Source: Rattus norvegicus (lineage: Eukaryota > Chordata > Mammalia > Rodentia > Muridae). Taken from it: a stretch of DNA of 64,000 bases. The stretch lies in NCBI RefSeq assembly GCF_036323735.1, contig NC_086027.1:87986662-88050661 (forward strand), given 5' to 3'. The first letter of the stretch is position 1; each line of letters begins with the position of its first letter. Below are positions 1-10,500 of the stretch, one piece after another. Position numbers and translations under genes: made by a program. The notes below the pieces were generated by a model. The model saw only the letters and a program-made list of their open reading frames with translations, was not told the origin of the DNA and did not search any database.

Positions 1-772
1 TCTATTTGCCTAAGAATTTCATGAAGTCATTGTTTTAATAGCTGAGTAGTATTCCACTTTGTAAATGTACCATATTTTCTATGTTCGTTCCTCTGCTGAA
101 GGACATCAGGGTTCTTTCCAGCTTCTGGCTATTATAAATAAGGCTGCTATGGACATAGTGGAGCATGTGTCCTTGTTATATGTTGGAGCTTCTTTGGGGT
201 ATATGCCCAGGAGTGGTATAAATGGATCATCAGGTAGTGCAATGTCCAATTTTCTGAGGAACCTCCAGACTGATTTCCAGAGTGGTTGTACCAGTCTGCA
301 ATCCCACCAAAGTTGGAGGAGTGTTCCTCTTTCTCCACTTCCTCACCGGCATTTGTTGTCTCCTGAGTTTTTGATCTTAGCCATTCTGACTGTTGTGAGG
401 TGGAATCTCAGGGTTGTTTTGATTTTCATTTCTCTGATGACTAAGGATGTTGAACATTTCTTTAGGTGCTTCTCAGACGTTTGATATTCCTCAGCCGAGA
501 ATTCTTTGTTTAGCTATGTATCCCATTTTTAATAGGGTTATTTGATTCTCTGGAGTCTAACTTCTTGAGTTCTTTGTATATTTTGGATATTAGTCCTCTA
601 TCAGATGTAGGATTGGTAAAGATCCTTTCCCAATCTTTTGGTTGCTGTTTTGTCCTAATGACAGTGTCCTTTGCCCTACAGAAGCTTTGCAATTTTATGA
701 AGTCCCATTTGTTGATTCTTGATCTTAGAGCATAAGCCATTGGTGCCCTTTTCTTTTAAAATTTCTCCTGGG
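1..772 (-). mobile_element. LINE-1 fragment, 3' part of ORF2 (runs off window start)
   Basis: Read on the minus strand, this matches the C-terminal part of ORF2 of the full-length LINE-1 at 20406-24277 of this window. It covers the stretch from the MAYALRSRI segment to the cysteine-rich end and the FMKF region. The reading frame is broken by stops and shifts into pieces. Homology to ORF2 stops near 770, so the copy is 5'-truncated. The 3' end lies outside the window. It is an inactive relic. Confidence 0.9.
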
Positions 773-1507
773 TTGGGCTTTCTCTTCTCCACCAACAATT
801 CTAACACCCCAGACTCTGGATCTCAGTATCAGAGGTGGAAACTAGATGGTGTTTCTGGTTTGTTTTCTAAGAGACTTCTGCATTCTGTTATCTTTACAAA
901 TATAACATGATAAAATATTTTCCCAAAATTTTTATTAACCTTTTTATAAAAGGAAAAGAAATTTCTATGATTGATTAAGGATGGTGGTTATGACTGGATG
1001 GTTGTGGAACTGTCTGTTTGGGGGGCTTATTGTTTTTCTTTTTTCTCCTTTCAATTAAGTTTTGAGTTGAAGTATATCCACATGTTTGGTGGTAAAGCAT
1101 CTTCAGAAAATGGGCCCTTGTATTTGCTTCTGTGGAGGATGTCCTAAGCAGAAGAACCACAACATTTGTAAGTATGCTTTGTCTAGTAAAATGTCCTTTT
1201 CCCTCCACCCTTTTGCTCTTCTGTTGTTGTGCAAGTAGCACCTTGCTTTGGTGATTTCTAGTTAAATTGGTTTTATTTGAATGATTCATATTTAGGGGAA
1301 CAAAAGAAAAACACCCTTAAAGTTTTGTTTCAACTCCTTTTGCAAATAAAAATGACAAATGAAACAGTAGATGTAAAAAACAAAGGTGAATGGCTAAATC
1401 TTAAAAATATCAGAACTCCTTTCCTCAAAATACATTTTTACCAGCTCAGTTTATTTTCATTGAGACATATTTGTCTTCTTCATTTTGGTAATTTAATACA
1501 TGTATGA
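773..1507. other. No recognisable gene or repeat
   Basis: AT-rich sequence with only short, uncharacterised open frames on either strand. I see no splice-flanked exon, RNA gene or clear repeat. Confidence 0.5.
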
Positions 1508-1570
1508 AATATATAATATATAATATATATAATAATATAATATATAATATATAAATATATATAATATATA
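1508..1570. repeat. AT-rich low-complexity tract
   Basis: About 63 bp made only of A and T, built from imperfect TATAATA-like units. Confidence 0.9.
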
Positions 1571-2901
1571 GTAACCAGGTCAAGATCAGCTTTTGCAGTT
1601 CTTCAAACATGAATCATTCTGTGTGTTGTAAATTTTCTAGTTTTCTAGACATTTTGGAATGTAACAGAGGTGATTTTAGGCAATAATTGCTAGTTAGTTT
1701 TATAGACGAGTAGGAAGTATTCTTTATTCTGTGTTCTGCTAAACTCCCAAATATAGCCCTACATTGGGCTGGGTGTTTGTATTATGTATTATTCTCCCCA
1801 AATTTCCCAAATTTAGTTTCCTATTTTTCCAATCTTAAATAGGAGAGATCTTTCCATTCAGGTTCCTACAGAGCAGCTCTCTGGGCTTATTGAGGCTGTA
1901 CTTCTTTGAAGCAGATTGAGTACTGTCAAATGCTTTTCCTCAGATCACACTGTACCCTCAGTCAGAGCTCTGAAATAAATCCTTGCCCGACCTTAATATT
2001 AAAAAAAGTCTTAAGAAAATAAGCAAAAGTAAAGGACATTCTCGTGCAATTTTTTTCCTGCCCAGTGCCTCCCATGATAACAGCTGAAAATAAGATCCAA
2101 TATTGAAGTTCATATGAGATGGATTGAAATACTCTTTATTTGTTTCCATATCTTGTGTTACAATCATGGTTTTAATAACTTTCTGTCTGACTCACCAGGA
2201 AGAGCTTTGACATATTTTTCAGTCCAAATTTCTGAAAGTGTACTTTATTTCCTCTTCTCTGGACTTTAATTTTCTTCTTGCCTTTGTCAGTAAGGGAAGC
2301 TTGTCAGTAATTTTATTAGCTCCATAGACAAAAGGTAGAAAAAAATCTTATTATACAGTGTGTGGAAGTTTAGGATATGCCCAGTAAATAATTCATTTGA
2401 GTTTTCTTTTAGAAAATTGTAATATATTTTCTGTGACTTCCTGAGTATCAAACTCTTCTTTGAAGCAGTTGAACAAATGCTACAGTGATTTACCTAAGGA
2501 ATTTTTTCCTGATTAAAGTCACGTGTCATTGTTTTTTTCTTATATAACATTAATGGAAGAATTGCCTCCATGGGGCAAGAAGTTCAGTATACCTTCTTAT
2601 TGTATCCTACATGTTTAGAACTAGCTGGAACACTAATAGCCTCATTAAATATATGTTAAATGAGCAAACGAATAGCCCTAGAGAACTTTAGACTATTAGA
2701 GAGTGTACACATTCAGAAGCAACCACCGCCTCTGCCCCGCTGCCCCACTGAGTAAATAGGGACTTTGTGAAGAATGACCACCAGGTCATAGTCAAAGATA
2801 GAGATGAGAAATATACCTAAAACACATGTGACCTGTGGTTGCTTCTCTTTACCTCCTTCTACAAAGCCCAATACAGTACTGATGAGTTTGAAACTGACAT
2901 A
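1571..2901. other. No recognisable gene or repeat
   Basis: Ordinary AT-rich sequence. The open frames are short and resemble no family I know. Confidence 0.5.
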
Positions 2902-3217
2902 TGTTGGGGTCCAGGAATCACTTTAACAAACCACTTGAACGCTGACCTCAGGCTGACAGGGACAGTTTATTGATCATATACCTCAGGGATGGTCAACCAG
3001 GGCCATAGTCCAGATTTGGGAACTGAACTATGACACTGAGTTAAGATCCTATAAGGTATTTAAGCCCAAAATCCACAAACATTTGTGCCAAGTTATTCCA
3101 TCAACCAGGATTCAGGGATAGGGAGTTTCCTTAGGAACATGTCTTTGTTGTATACTTATCCTGCTTCCATTGTTTGGGGTACTACTCAAGTGGGACAGAA
3201 GACTTGTCTTTTCTAAC

Positions 3218-3301
3218 ATTCATGTCTTAACTTGTCTACCAGGATGGGACTTGTCTACCATTCATGTCTTAACTTGCCAACCAGGATTTCAGCTACCCAC
3301 G
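3218..3301. repeat. 42-bp direct duplication inside the LTR
   Basis: The segment starting ATTCATGTCTTAACTTG at 3218 recurs at 3260. The second copy is partial, with two to three differences. Confidence 0.75.
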
Positions 3302-3649
3302 TACATGTTTCTTTGTGCCAAGTAGGATGTCAGTTCCCAGGGAGCTCTAGGGAACTTAAACTTTACTAACCACTATTCAAAATGGAAGTCTTATTCCAAA
3401 TAGTTTCTTATATTGATACAGGTGTCTCTCTTATGTTGTTGTCTATCCCATGGGCAGTTTATATCATCAAAGCTTATACATAGATACAGGAAGCACTGTT
3501 GGGTGGTTGATTCATGTTCTAGCTTATTGTGGGTCACTATACGAAACAGTTCTACTGACTTTTATAGTGATTGGTTTCCAAGGGCATAGTAACAGCAGAA
3601 ACATATGAGAAAGTTTCCTTATAATGGCAGGCTAGCCAGGTAACTGTTA

Positions 3650-3722
3650 CCTAGGCCTTAACATTTTACTTAGGCCTTAACATTTCATCTAAGCCTTAAT
3701 ATTTCGCCTAGGTCTTAACAAG
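3650..3722. repeat. 19-bp tandem repeats (about 3.9 copies) in LTR U3
   Basis: Units begin at 3650, 3669, 3688 and 3707, each close to CCTAGGCCTTAACATTTCA. In the LTR's own sense they lie just inside its 5' end, where U3 enhancer repeats are often found. Whether they bind any factor is unknown. Confidence 0.85.
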
Positions 3723-3808
3723 ATATAGCACCAGGTCCCACAACACAGATTCTGAAATCAACAGGCAAGCTTCCTCCATCAACTTTGTTAGGGTCTGCAG
3801 AGAACCCC

Positions 3809-4147
3809 TGTGATGGTTTGTATATGTTTGGCCCAGGGCACTATTAGAAGGTATGGCCCTATTGGAGTTAGGTGTGGCCTTGTTGGAGGAAGTGTGTCAC
3901 CATGGTTGTGGTCTTTAAGACACTCATCCTAGCTGCCTGGAAGTCAGTATTCTGCTAGCAGCCTTCAGATGAGTATTTAGAACTCTCAGCTCCTCCTGCA
4001 CCATGCTTACCTAGATGCTGCCATGCTCTCACCTTGATGGTAATGGACTGAACCTCTGAACCTGTAAGCCAGCCCCAATTAAATGTTGTCCTTTATGAGA
4101 CTTGCTTTGGTCATGGTGTCTGTTCACAGCAGTAAAATCCTAAGACA
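3809..4147 (+). mobile_element. Solo MaLR (MT-type) LTR
   Basis: It begins TGTGATGGTTTGTATATG and ends with TAAGACA, the pattern of rodent MT-type MaLR LTRs. An ATTAAA-type polyadenylation signal lies near 4078-4083. A perfect 5-bp target duplication, ACCCC, flanks it at 3804-3808 and 4148-4152, as expected for ERVL-MaLR integration. The subfamily is not certain. Confidence 0.8.
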
Positions 4148-4689
4148 ACCCCTTCAGCCCATATTGTCCTGGGCTTAATCACTAAAAGGTCATCATTCAG
4201 TCTTATCACACTTCACTCAGCTGCTTTCTGGCCACTCTGCTTGCCCTGGAACAACCTGAGGAACTGTCATGTCTGAGTGCCTGCAACGTGAACTCAGTTG
4301 AACTCAAACTAGTCTCACTTCTTGTTAAATATTGATTTTTCTTCCTTCCTAATGTTGATGTCTAAGGAATTACCTGACCCCCAAACCCTTATGCATACTT
4401 ATTTCTAAAGAACCAAAACTTTAACAATTCCCTTTGTAAGCTTGTTCTTTTCCCAAACACAATTAAAATATTGGACTTACTTTACCATGGTCTACTGCAT
4501 CTTTAAAATCTTAGGTTACCAGTATAATAATCAGTGTTTTTACACAGATACCAGGGATCTCACTGCCTTGTGTATTTCACATTGCAGTTCAGATCTATCT
4601 CCATTACCAACTAATTTTAAAAACTAGTCTTTCTGGCGTATGGCTTTTCTTGGGAGTCTATTTCTACCCTGGAGAGAGAGAATGGTGAT
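4148..4689. other. No recognisable gene or repeat
   Basis: No supported feature. One 61-codon frame (4442-4627) has no recognisable motif. Confidence 0.5.
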
Positions 4690-5042
4690 TGATTAATCCT
4701 GGTACTTAACTTGACACCACTGGGAAGAGGGTATGTCCATCAGTTTTGCCTGTGGGCTATACTTAGGCATTTTCTTGGTTGTTGGATGTGGGGGAACTCA
4801 TATAACTGTAGGTGGTAACATCCTGGGTCACTGTATAAGAAAGATAACAGAGCCAGCCAGAGGAAACAAACCCCATAAGCAGTGTTCTTCCATGGTTTCT
4901 GCCTCCAGATTCCTGCTTTGAGCTCTTGCCCTACCTGTCTTCCCTCAATAATGAACTCAACCTGTAAGAAAAAAAAACTGAAAAACCCTTCCTACTTGGT
5001 TATCCTGTTTAGCATAGCCACAAAATACAAACTAATACCATG
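4690..5042 (+). repeat. LTR-like rodent interspersed repeat (ERVL/MaLR-like)
   Basis: It has the layout of a common rodent repeat: an AACTTGACACC segment near the start, CTGTATAAGAAAG in the middle, CTTCCATGG and CCCTCAATAATG later, and a ...ACTAATACCA end. The same family recurs at 29660-30118. The family name is uncertain. Confidence 0.55.
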
Positions 5043-5044
5043 AA

Positions 5045-5150
5045 ACTGGGTACAGCGTGATATGCCTGTCATCCTAGGTTGGAGGTTGCATCCAGGAAAA
5101 TCAGGAAGTTCAAGGTCATAGTCAGTCTGAGGCCAGCCAGCTTGGAAATT
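5045..5150 (+). repeat. Degenerate B1-like SINE
   Basis: It keeps the B1/Alu-like order CTGGGTACAG, ATGCCTGTCATCCTAGG, AAGTTCAAGGTCA and GAGGCCAGCC, but is heavily diverged. Confidence 0.5.
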
Positions 5151-5412
5151 CACTGTCTTTAATAGTTCCTGGTTTTGAGAGTAGATTAGAACATAATTAT
5201 GCAGGCTTAATCACACAAAAAAAGTTGCATATGAAATTTCAATTTAATGAAAAAGTAAACATTATTCATAATAGACTAATAAAATGCTTTTATTTCCCAT
5301 TAAGTGTATACTTTATAATGTTTAAATTCTAAATTATAATTTTTACTTAGGTTGGTATATGCACTTTTATTTAAAAAATATTGCTGGAAATGTACAAACA
5401 AAAATAAATCAT

Positions 5413-6578
5413 GAAAAATAATTTGATGGCCAGTATCAGTGTCAAGGCACATTACAAAAGGGTGATTGAGGGCCAGAGCTGGGGCTATACCTCAGCCCTA
5501 GGACACAAAACCTGCCCAAAGACAGCTGGTCTGCCAGGAGCACTCTCCCTCTTAAGCCCACAGCCCACAGGAGAGACTGCACTTTGTCCCTATTGACTGT
5601 CCCAAGGAGAGACACCCCGGGAGCACAAGGGGAGTGCTGCAGGGCAGCCTAGAGCAGGAACCTTCCAGTATCCATCTGCATCCAGAGCAGGGACTGATCC
5701 ACAGCTCTCAGACCCAAAACCTGCCAACAGAGACCTGGTCTGCCAGGAGCACTCTCGCTCCAAAGAGCACAAGCTCACAGGCTAACAAGCTCACAGGGCC
5801 ACAGGAGAGACAAGCCCCTGAGACAGCAAGACCAACTAACATCAGAGATAACCAGATGGCAAGAGGCAAGTGCAGGAACCTAAGCAACAGAAACCAAGAC
5901 TACTTGGCGTCATCAGAACCCAGTTCTCCCACCACAGCAAATACTGGATACCTCAACGCACCGGGAAAGCAAGATTTGGATTTAAAATTGCATCTCATGA
6001 TGATGGTAGAGAGCTTTAAGAAGGACATAAATAACTCTTTTAAAGAAATACAGAAGAACACAGGTAAACAAGTAGAAGCCCTTAAAGAGGAAACACAAAA
6101 ATCCCTTAAAGAATTACAGGAAAACACAACCAAACAGGTAAAGGAATTGAACAAAACTCATCATACAGATGAGGATGGTTACAGCTAACTGGACTAATTG
6201 GACTGAACAAGGGGACCCCAATAGAGGAATTAGAAAAGACTGGAGATGAAGGGGTTTGTAACCCCATAGGAAGAACAGCAATATCAACCAACCAAACCGC
6301 ACCAGAGCTCCCAGGGACTAACCCACCAACCAATGAGCACACATGGAGGGACCATGACTCCAGCCACATATGTGGCAGAGGATGGCATTGTCCACCATCA
6401 ATGGAAGGAAAAGCTCTTGATCTTGTGAAGTCTTGTTTCCCCAATGTAGGGTAATACCAGGGCGTTGAGTTTGGAATGGGTGGATGGGAATGGGAGCATC
6501 CTCATAGAAGCAGGGAGAGGGGGAAACGGGGGTAACACTTGAAATGTAAATTCATTAAATGTGCAAGAAAAATAGTTT
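5413..6578 (+). mobile_element. Internally deleted LINE-1: 5' UTR plus start of ORF1 joined to 3' UTR
   Basis: The element starts near 5425 with LINE-1 5' UTR-like sequence. It has an ORF1 start at 5856 and runs about 100 codons into ORF1. At about 6155-6165 it passes directly into LINE-1 3' UTR (compare 24563 onward in the full-length copy) and ends near 6566. All of ORF2 and most of ORF1, about 5 kb, are missing. It is flanked by a 12-bp target duplication with one mismatch (GAAAAATAATTT at 5413-5424, GAAAAATAGTTT at 6567-6578), so the two halves form one inserted unit. The deletion could predate or follow insertion. Confidence 0.75.
5856..6188 (+). pseudogene. LINE-1 ORF1 5' fragment (truncated)
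   Basis: The start MARGKCRNLSNRNQDY is homologous to the ORF1p start at 19279 (MARGKRRNPSNRNQDY). The N-terminal region and the beginning of the coiled coil are present, including one KSLKELQENTTKQ segment. Homology to ORF1 ends at about codon 100. The remaining codons to the TAA at 6186-6188 are read from 3' UTR sequence in a chance frame. The RRM and C-terminal RNA-binding domains are absent, so no functional ORF1p is expected. Confidence 0.85.
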
Positions 6579-6884
6579 TTTTAAAAATACTATAATCAGT
6601 TACAATAGCAGATGAATAGTACCCCACTTATGATATATGAACTAGATTTCAATAAAGCACAGGACATGAAGATTTCATGGTGAATGATGAACAAAACAAA
6701 GATAGGCAAGATCACAAAAGGAGAGAAGGTCAGGTTTAAAACAGCCAGTTACCTAGCCAACACTTAATTCTCCCTGCATCCTTAATTGTGTCCAAAGATT
6801 ACACTGAGTTCATTTTCTGTTGACCATCTATTTCTAGACATTTAGCCTACCCTTAAGAGTAGTTTGTTTCCCATTTCTCTTTTC
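6579..6884. other. No recognisable gene or repeat
   Basis: A short stretch between two LINE-1 elements. Its right part may belong to the 3' end of the next element. Confidence 0.4.
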
Positions 6885-9177
6885 AGATCTATAACCCCAA
6901 ATGGTGTATATCCATGCAGGCCCCCTGCATGCTGCCGCAGTCTCTGTGAATTTACATATTTTGATCATCTTGATGTAGAGGGGCTTGTTTTTCATGGTGA
7001 CCTCCACCCATGAGACATGCTCTTCAGGGTTGAGTGTTCCAAGGACTCTTGATATCTACATACTGTCTGGCTGTGCGTCTCTGTATTTGTTCCCATTTGC
7101 TGCAAGAGAAAGCTTTTCTGATGATATCCAAACAAGGCCCTGAACTATGAGTATAGCAAAAATGTTAATAGGAAACATTTTATTGCTACTTTATTTATAT
7201 ATTTTGAGCAGAAGTATTTGTCTTTACCATAGGTCTCTGGGCTATCTAGTTTCAGGTTACTAGTCACCCAAGCAGTGTTGATTATGGGTTCCAGTTCCTG
7301 GAGTGGGCTGTCCAATCAGGTATTGTTTGGGTACTCCCCAAAGTTCTGTGCCACCACTGCACTGGCACCATTGTAGATCAAAAACTTTGTTGCTGGCTCG
7401 GTGGTTCTCCCTTGGTAACCTGCAGAGTACTCTCCTGGACCAAAGATGCTAGCACATGGGGTACAGGTTCAACATAGGCACTAGCTCTACCTCTTCTTGT
7501 TCAGTGAGTTGTGTAGGTGTGGTCTTCAGCCATGGGCCTTACTGTCAGTTTATGAAGACTTCTGCAGTATTAGCAGCAGCAGGGCTTGTTCAGGAGGGGT
7601 GGTTCCCTTGGGACCTCTTTGGCCAATAACTCAATAGAATAGAAACAGTACTGGAAGCTTCGTTTGGTGACAAGAGTTTTGTCCAATTGCAGTTCTGCCT
7701 CCCCCATTATTTGGCAATTTCATTTAGATCGCCTTCATATATGTATATAGAAAGTTCCTCCTGTATTGGGTTTCCATACCACCCCTCAAATGGCTGTTAA
7801 TTTGTCTCTCCCTGTATTTTCTCTTGTCTGTTTCTTCCCTCCTCCTCCCCTTTTGATTCATTCATTACAGTCCCCACCCCCTGACCCATCCATCCATAAC
7901 TATCTATTCTAGGGAGATCTCTTTGTCTCCTCCTTGCCCCTTACTTTATTCCTAACCTCTGTGGTTATGGTTCTATGTGGTTCTATGGAATGTAGTTTCA
8001 TTGACACAACAGCTAATATACACACAGAAGCAAATACATACCATATTAGTCTTTCTGGATCTGGTTACCTCACTCTGGATGACATTTAATAGTTCCACTC
8101 ATGATTTATTGTCTTGCTTTTATTTTCTTTTACCCCTCCCCCTTTTCTGAATAATACTCCATTGTTTCAATATGGCATATTTTATATGTTCATTTATCTG
8201 TTGAGAGAAATCTAGGTTGTTTCCCATTTTTGCTTATTATGAATAGAGCGGCAATGAACCTGGTTCAGCAAGTGTCACTGTGGTGGCATGAAGTGTCATT
8301 GGGTATATGCCCACGAGTGCTAGCTATAGCTGGATTTTTAGGTGGCTTGATTCCCATCTTCCCAAGGAACTGCTACACCAACTTCCATAGAGGCTGTACT
8401 AGTTTGCACTTTCACTAGCAATGGATGAGAGCTCCCCTTGTTTCACATCTTCGATTGCATGAGCTGTCATTTGTTTTTATTGATCTTAGGCTTTGTGACA
8501 AGTACAAGATAAAATATCAAAGTACTTTTAATATGCATTTTCTGATGATGGAGAATGAAGTGTTTTCTGTCATTTGAATTTCTCCTTTTGAGGATTCTGT
8601 GTTCAGATCTGTACCACACTTTTAAGTTGGGTTATTTATTTTCTTGTTATCCAGGTGCTCTTTTTAAAAATTATTTATATATTTTGAATATATGTTCTCT
8701 ATCAGATTTGTAGTTTGGTAAAAATCATATCCTAATCTGTAGGCTCCCACTTTGTCTGAATGATGGCGTCCTTTGCCTAATGAGGTCCCATTTATTAACT
8801 GTTGATCTTAGTGCCTGTGCTAATGGTGTTCTGTTCAGAAAGTCTTTTCCTGTGCCAGTGAGTTCAAGGCTATTTCCCACCTTCTCCTCTATCAAGTTCT
8901 GTGTACATGATTTTATGTTGAGGTTTTTGACCTATATTGGAATGAGTTTTATGCAGGATTATAAGTATGGATCTATTTGTATTCTACTATGTGAAGCCAT
9001 CCAGTTTGACCAACACAGTTTGTTGAAGGTGCTTTTCTTCAGTGTGTTTTCTAGATTATTTATTTGAAAAAAATCAGGTATCTATAGGTGTGTGGATTTA
9101 TGTCTGGGTCCTCAATTTGATTCCATTGATCACTATAACTGTTTAAATGCCAATATCATGCTATACTATTGTTACTG

Positions 9178-9218
9178 ATTATTTTATTATTATTATTACT
9201 ATTATTATTATTTATTGC
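9178..9218. repeat. (ATT)n microsatellite
   Basis: Imperfect ATT repeats inside the old LINE-1. Confidence 0.85.
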
Positions 9219-10226
9219 AACTCTGTAGTACAATTTGAGGTCAGGATGGTGATACCTCTGCGGTTCTTTTATTATTCAGGGTTTTTTTTTTTTGCTATCC
9301 TAGGTTTTTCTGTTTTCATACAATTCTTAAAATTGTCCATTAAAGATCTGTGAAAATTTCTGTTGGAAATTTTATGGGCATTGCATTGAATCTGTAGGTT
9401 GCTTTTATTAATCCTATTGATCCAGGAGAATGTGAGATCCTTCTATTTTCTGATATATTCTTCAGTTTCTTTTTTCAGTGTCTTAAAGTTTTTATCATAC
9501 AAGTCTTTCTCTTGGAGTTTTTAATCATGCAAGTCTTTCACTTGCTTGGTTAGAGTTATCCCAAGATATTTTATGTTATTTGATATATATTATATAAATA
9601 TTATATTATTGTGAACAGTGTTGTTCCACTGGTTTCTTTCTCAGTCTATTAGTATATAGGAAGGCCTCTTTTTTGTGTGTGTCACCTTTGTATCCAGATA
9701 CTTTGCTCAAAGTGTTTATTAGCTGAGGAGTGGAATTTTTAGCATCCTTTATGGATAATATTATATTATCTGCAAATAAAGATATTTTTACTTCTTTTCA
9801 TATGTGTGTCCCTTCAGTTATCTTAATTGATATGGAGATAGTGGACAACCTTGTCATGTGGTTTTGTCTTTCAGTTTTTTCTTATGGTGAATTACATTTA
9901 TTGATTCATGTATATTGAACCATCCCTGTTCTCTGGAATGAAGCCTACTTGATCATGGTGGGTGATCTTTTTAATGTGATTTCGGATTGGCTTGCAAGTA
10001 TGTTATTGTGATTTGCATCTATATACATAGGGTAATAAGTCTATCATTCTTTTTCTTTGTTCTTTAAGTGTATTAGGGTAACACTTCATAAAATGGCCTC
10101 ATAAAATTAACTGGGCAATGTTCCTTCCATTTCTATTTTGTGGAATAACTTGAGGAATACTGGCATTAACTTTTTTTTTGAAAGTCCTGCAGAATTTTGC
10201 ACTAAAACCATTTATCTGTTCCTTTG

Positions 10227-10282
10227 CTTTTTGTTGTTGTTGTTGTTGTTTTTGTTTTTTGGTTTTTTTTTTGTTTTTTTTT
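10227..10282. repeat. (TTG)n and T-rich tract
   Basis: Six TTG units followed by T runs broken by single Gs, inside the old LINE-1 near its 5'-truncated end. Confidence 0.85.
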
Positions 10283-10420
10283 GGATAAACGTTTAATTAT
10301 TGCTTCTAGGGAAAATTGCTTTTCTGATCTTAATTTACTTTGCAATTGGCTTACAATTGGCAGGAGCTAGCCCCTTTGGAAGCAGAGGACTAGCTCAGTC
10401 TAACGTAGCTGTGTGCTGAG

Positions 10421-10500
10421 AGGGCTGGGATGCCACTCAATGTTTGAGTATTTGCCTAGAGTGTCTGAGGCTCTGGGCTCGATCCCCAGCTTTGAGAAAA
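10421..10500 (+). repeat. ID-type SINE (BC1/tRNA-Ala derived)
   Basis: It carries the ID pattern: GGCTGGGATGCCACTCAATG, then GTATTTGCCTAGAGTGTC, then a B-box-like GGCTCGATCCCCAGC and an A-rich tail. Compared with a young ID element it is diverged. Confidence 0.7.

Larger units (their letters stand above)
2902..3745 (-). mobile_element. Solo LTR, endogenous-retrovirus type (about 844 bp)
   Basis: The ends are TGTTGGGG and CCCACAACA on the plus strand, the usual TG...CA retroviral LTR ends. I place it on the minus strand because in that sense a TATA-like GGCTTAAATACC (about 3053-3064) is followed by AATAAA (complement of 2966-2971) about 60 bp before the end. That is the U3-R-U5 order. No internal retroviral genes adjoin it, so it is a solo LTR. 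I see no matching target duplication. It contains two sets of short tandem repeats, listed separately. The family is not assigned. Confidence 0.6.
7990..10330 (-). pseudogene. Decayed LINE-1 ORF2 (RT to C-terminus)
   Basis: On the minus strand the frame pieces resemble ORF2p. The catalytic FADD box of the reverse transcriptase, at complement 9765-9776, now reads FADN, so a catalytic aspartate is lost. The fragments lie in several frames. No endonuclease domain is present because of 5' truncation. The copy cannot make a working protein. Confidence 0.75.
6885..10335 (-). mobile_element. Old LINE-1, minus strand, 5'-truncated in the RT domain
   Basis: The 3' UTR of an old rodent LINE-1 occupies about 6885-7985. 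It has hallmark stretches such as TCTGTATTTGTTCCCA and GGGCTATCTAGTTTCAGG in complement. ORF2 follows from its C-terminus (near 7990) up to the start of the RT domain near 10330. Many indels and stops are present. The left (3') border is approximate because I see no clear poly(T) tract. Confidence 0.75.

Noticed and set aside
6140..6200. RNA splicing as origin of the LINE-1 mini-element junction
   Set aside because: A good 5' splice-site match (CAGGTAAAG near 6136) is present but retained in the element, and the actual joint does not show GT-AG borders, so simple splicing at that site is not supported.
5590..6444. Several open frames on both strands around 5.6-6.4 kb
   Set aside because: They overlap the LINE-1 mini-element; only the ORF1 start on the plus strand is homologous to a protein.
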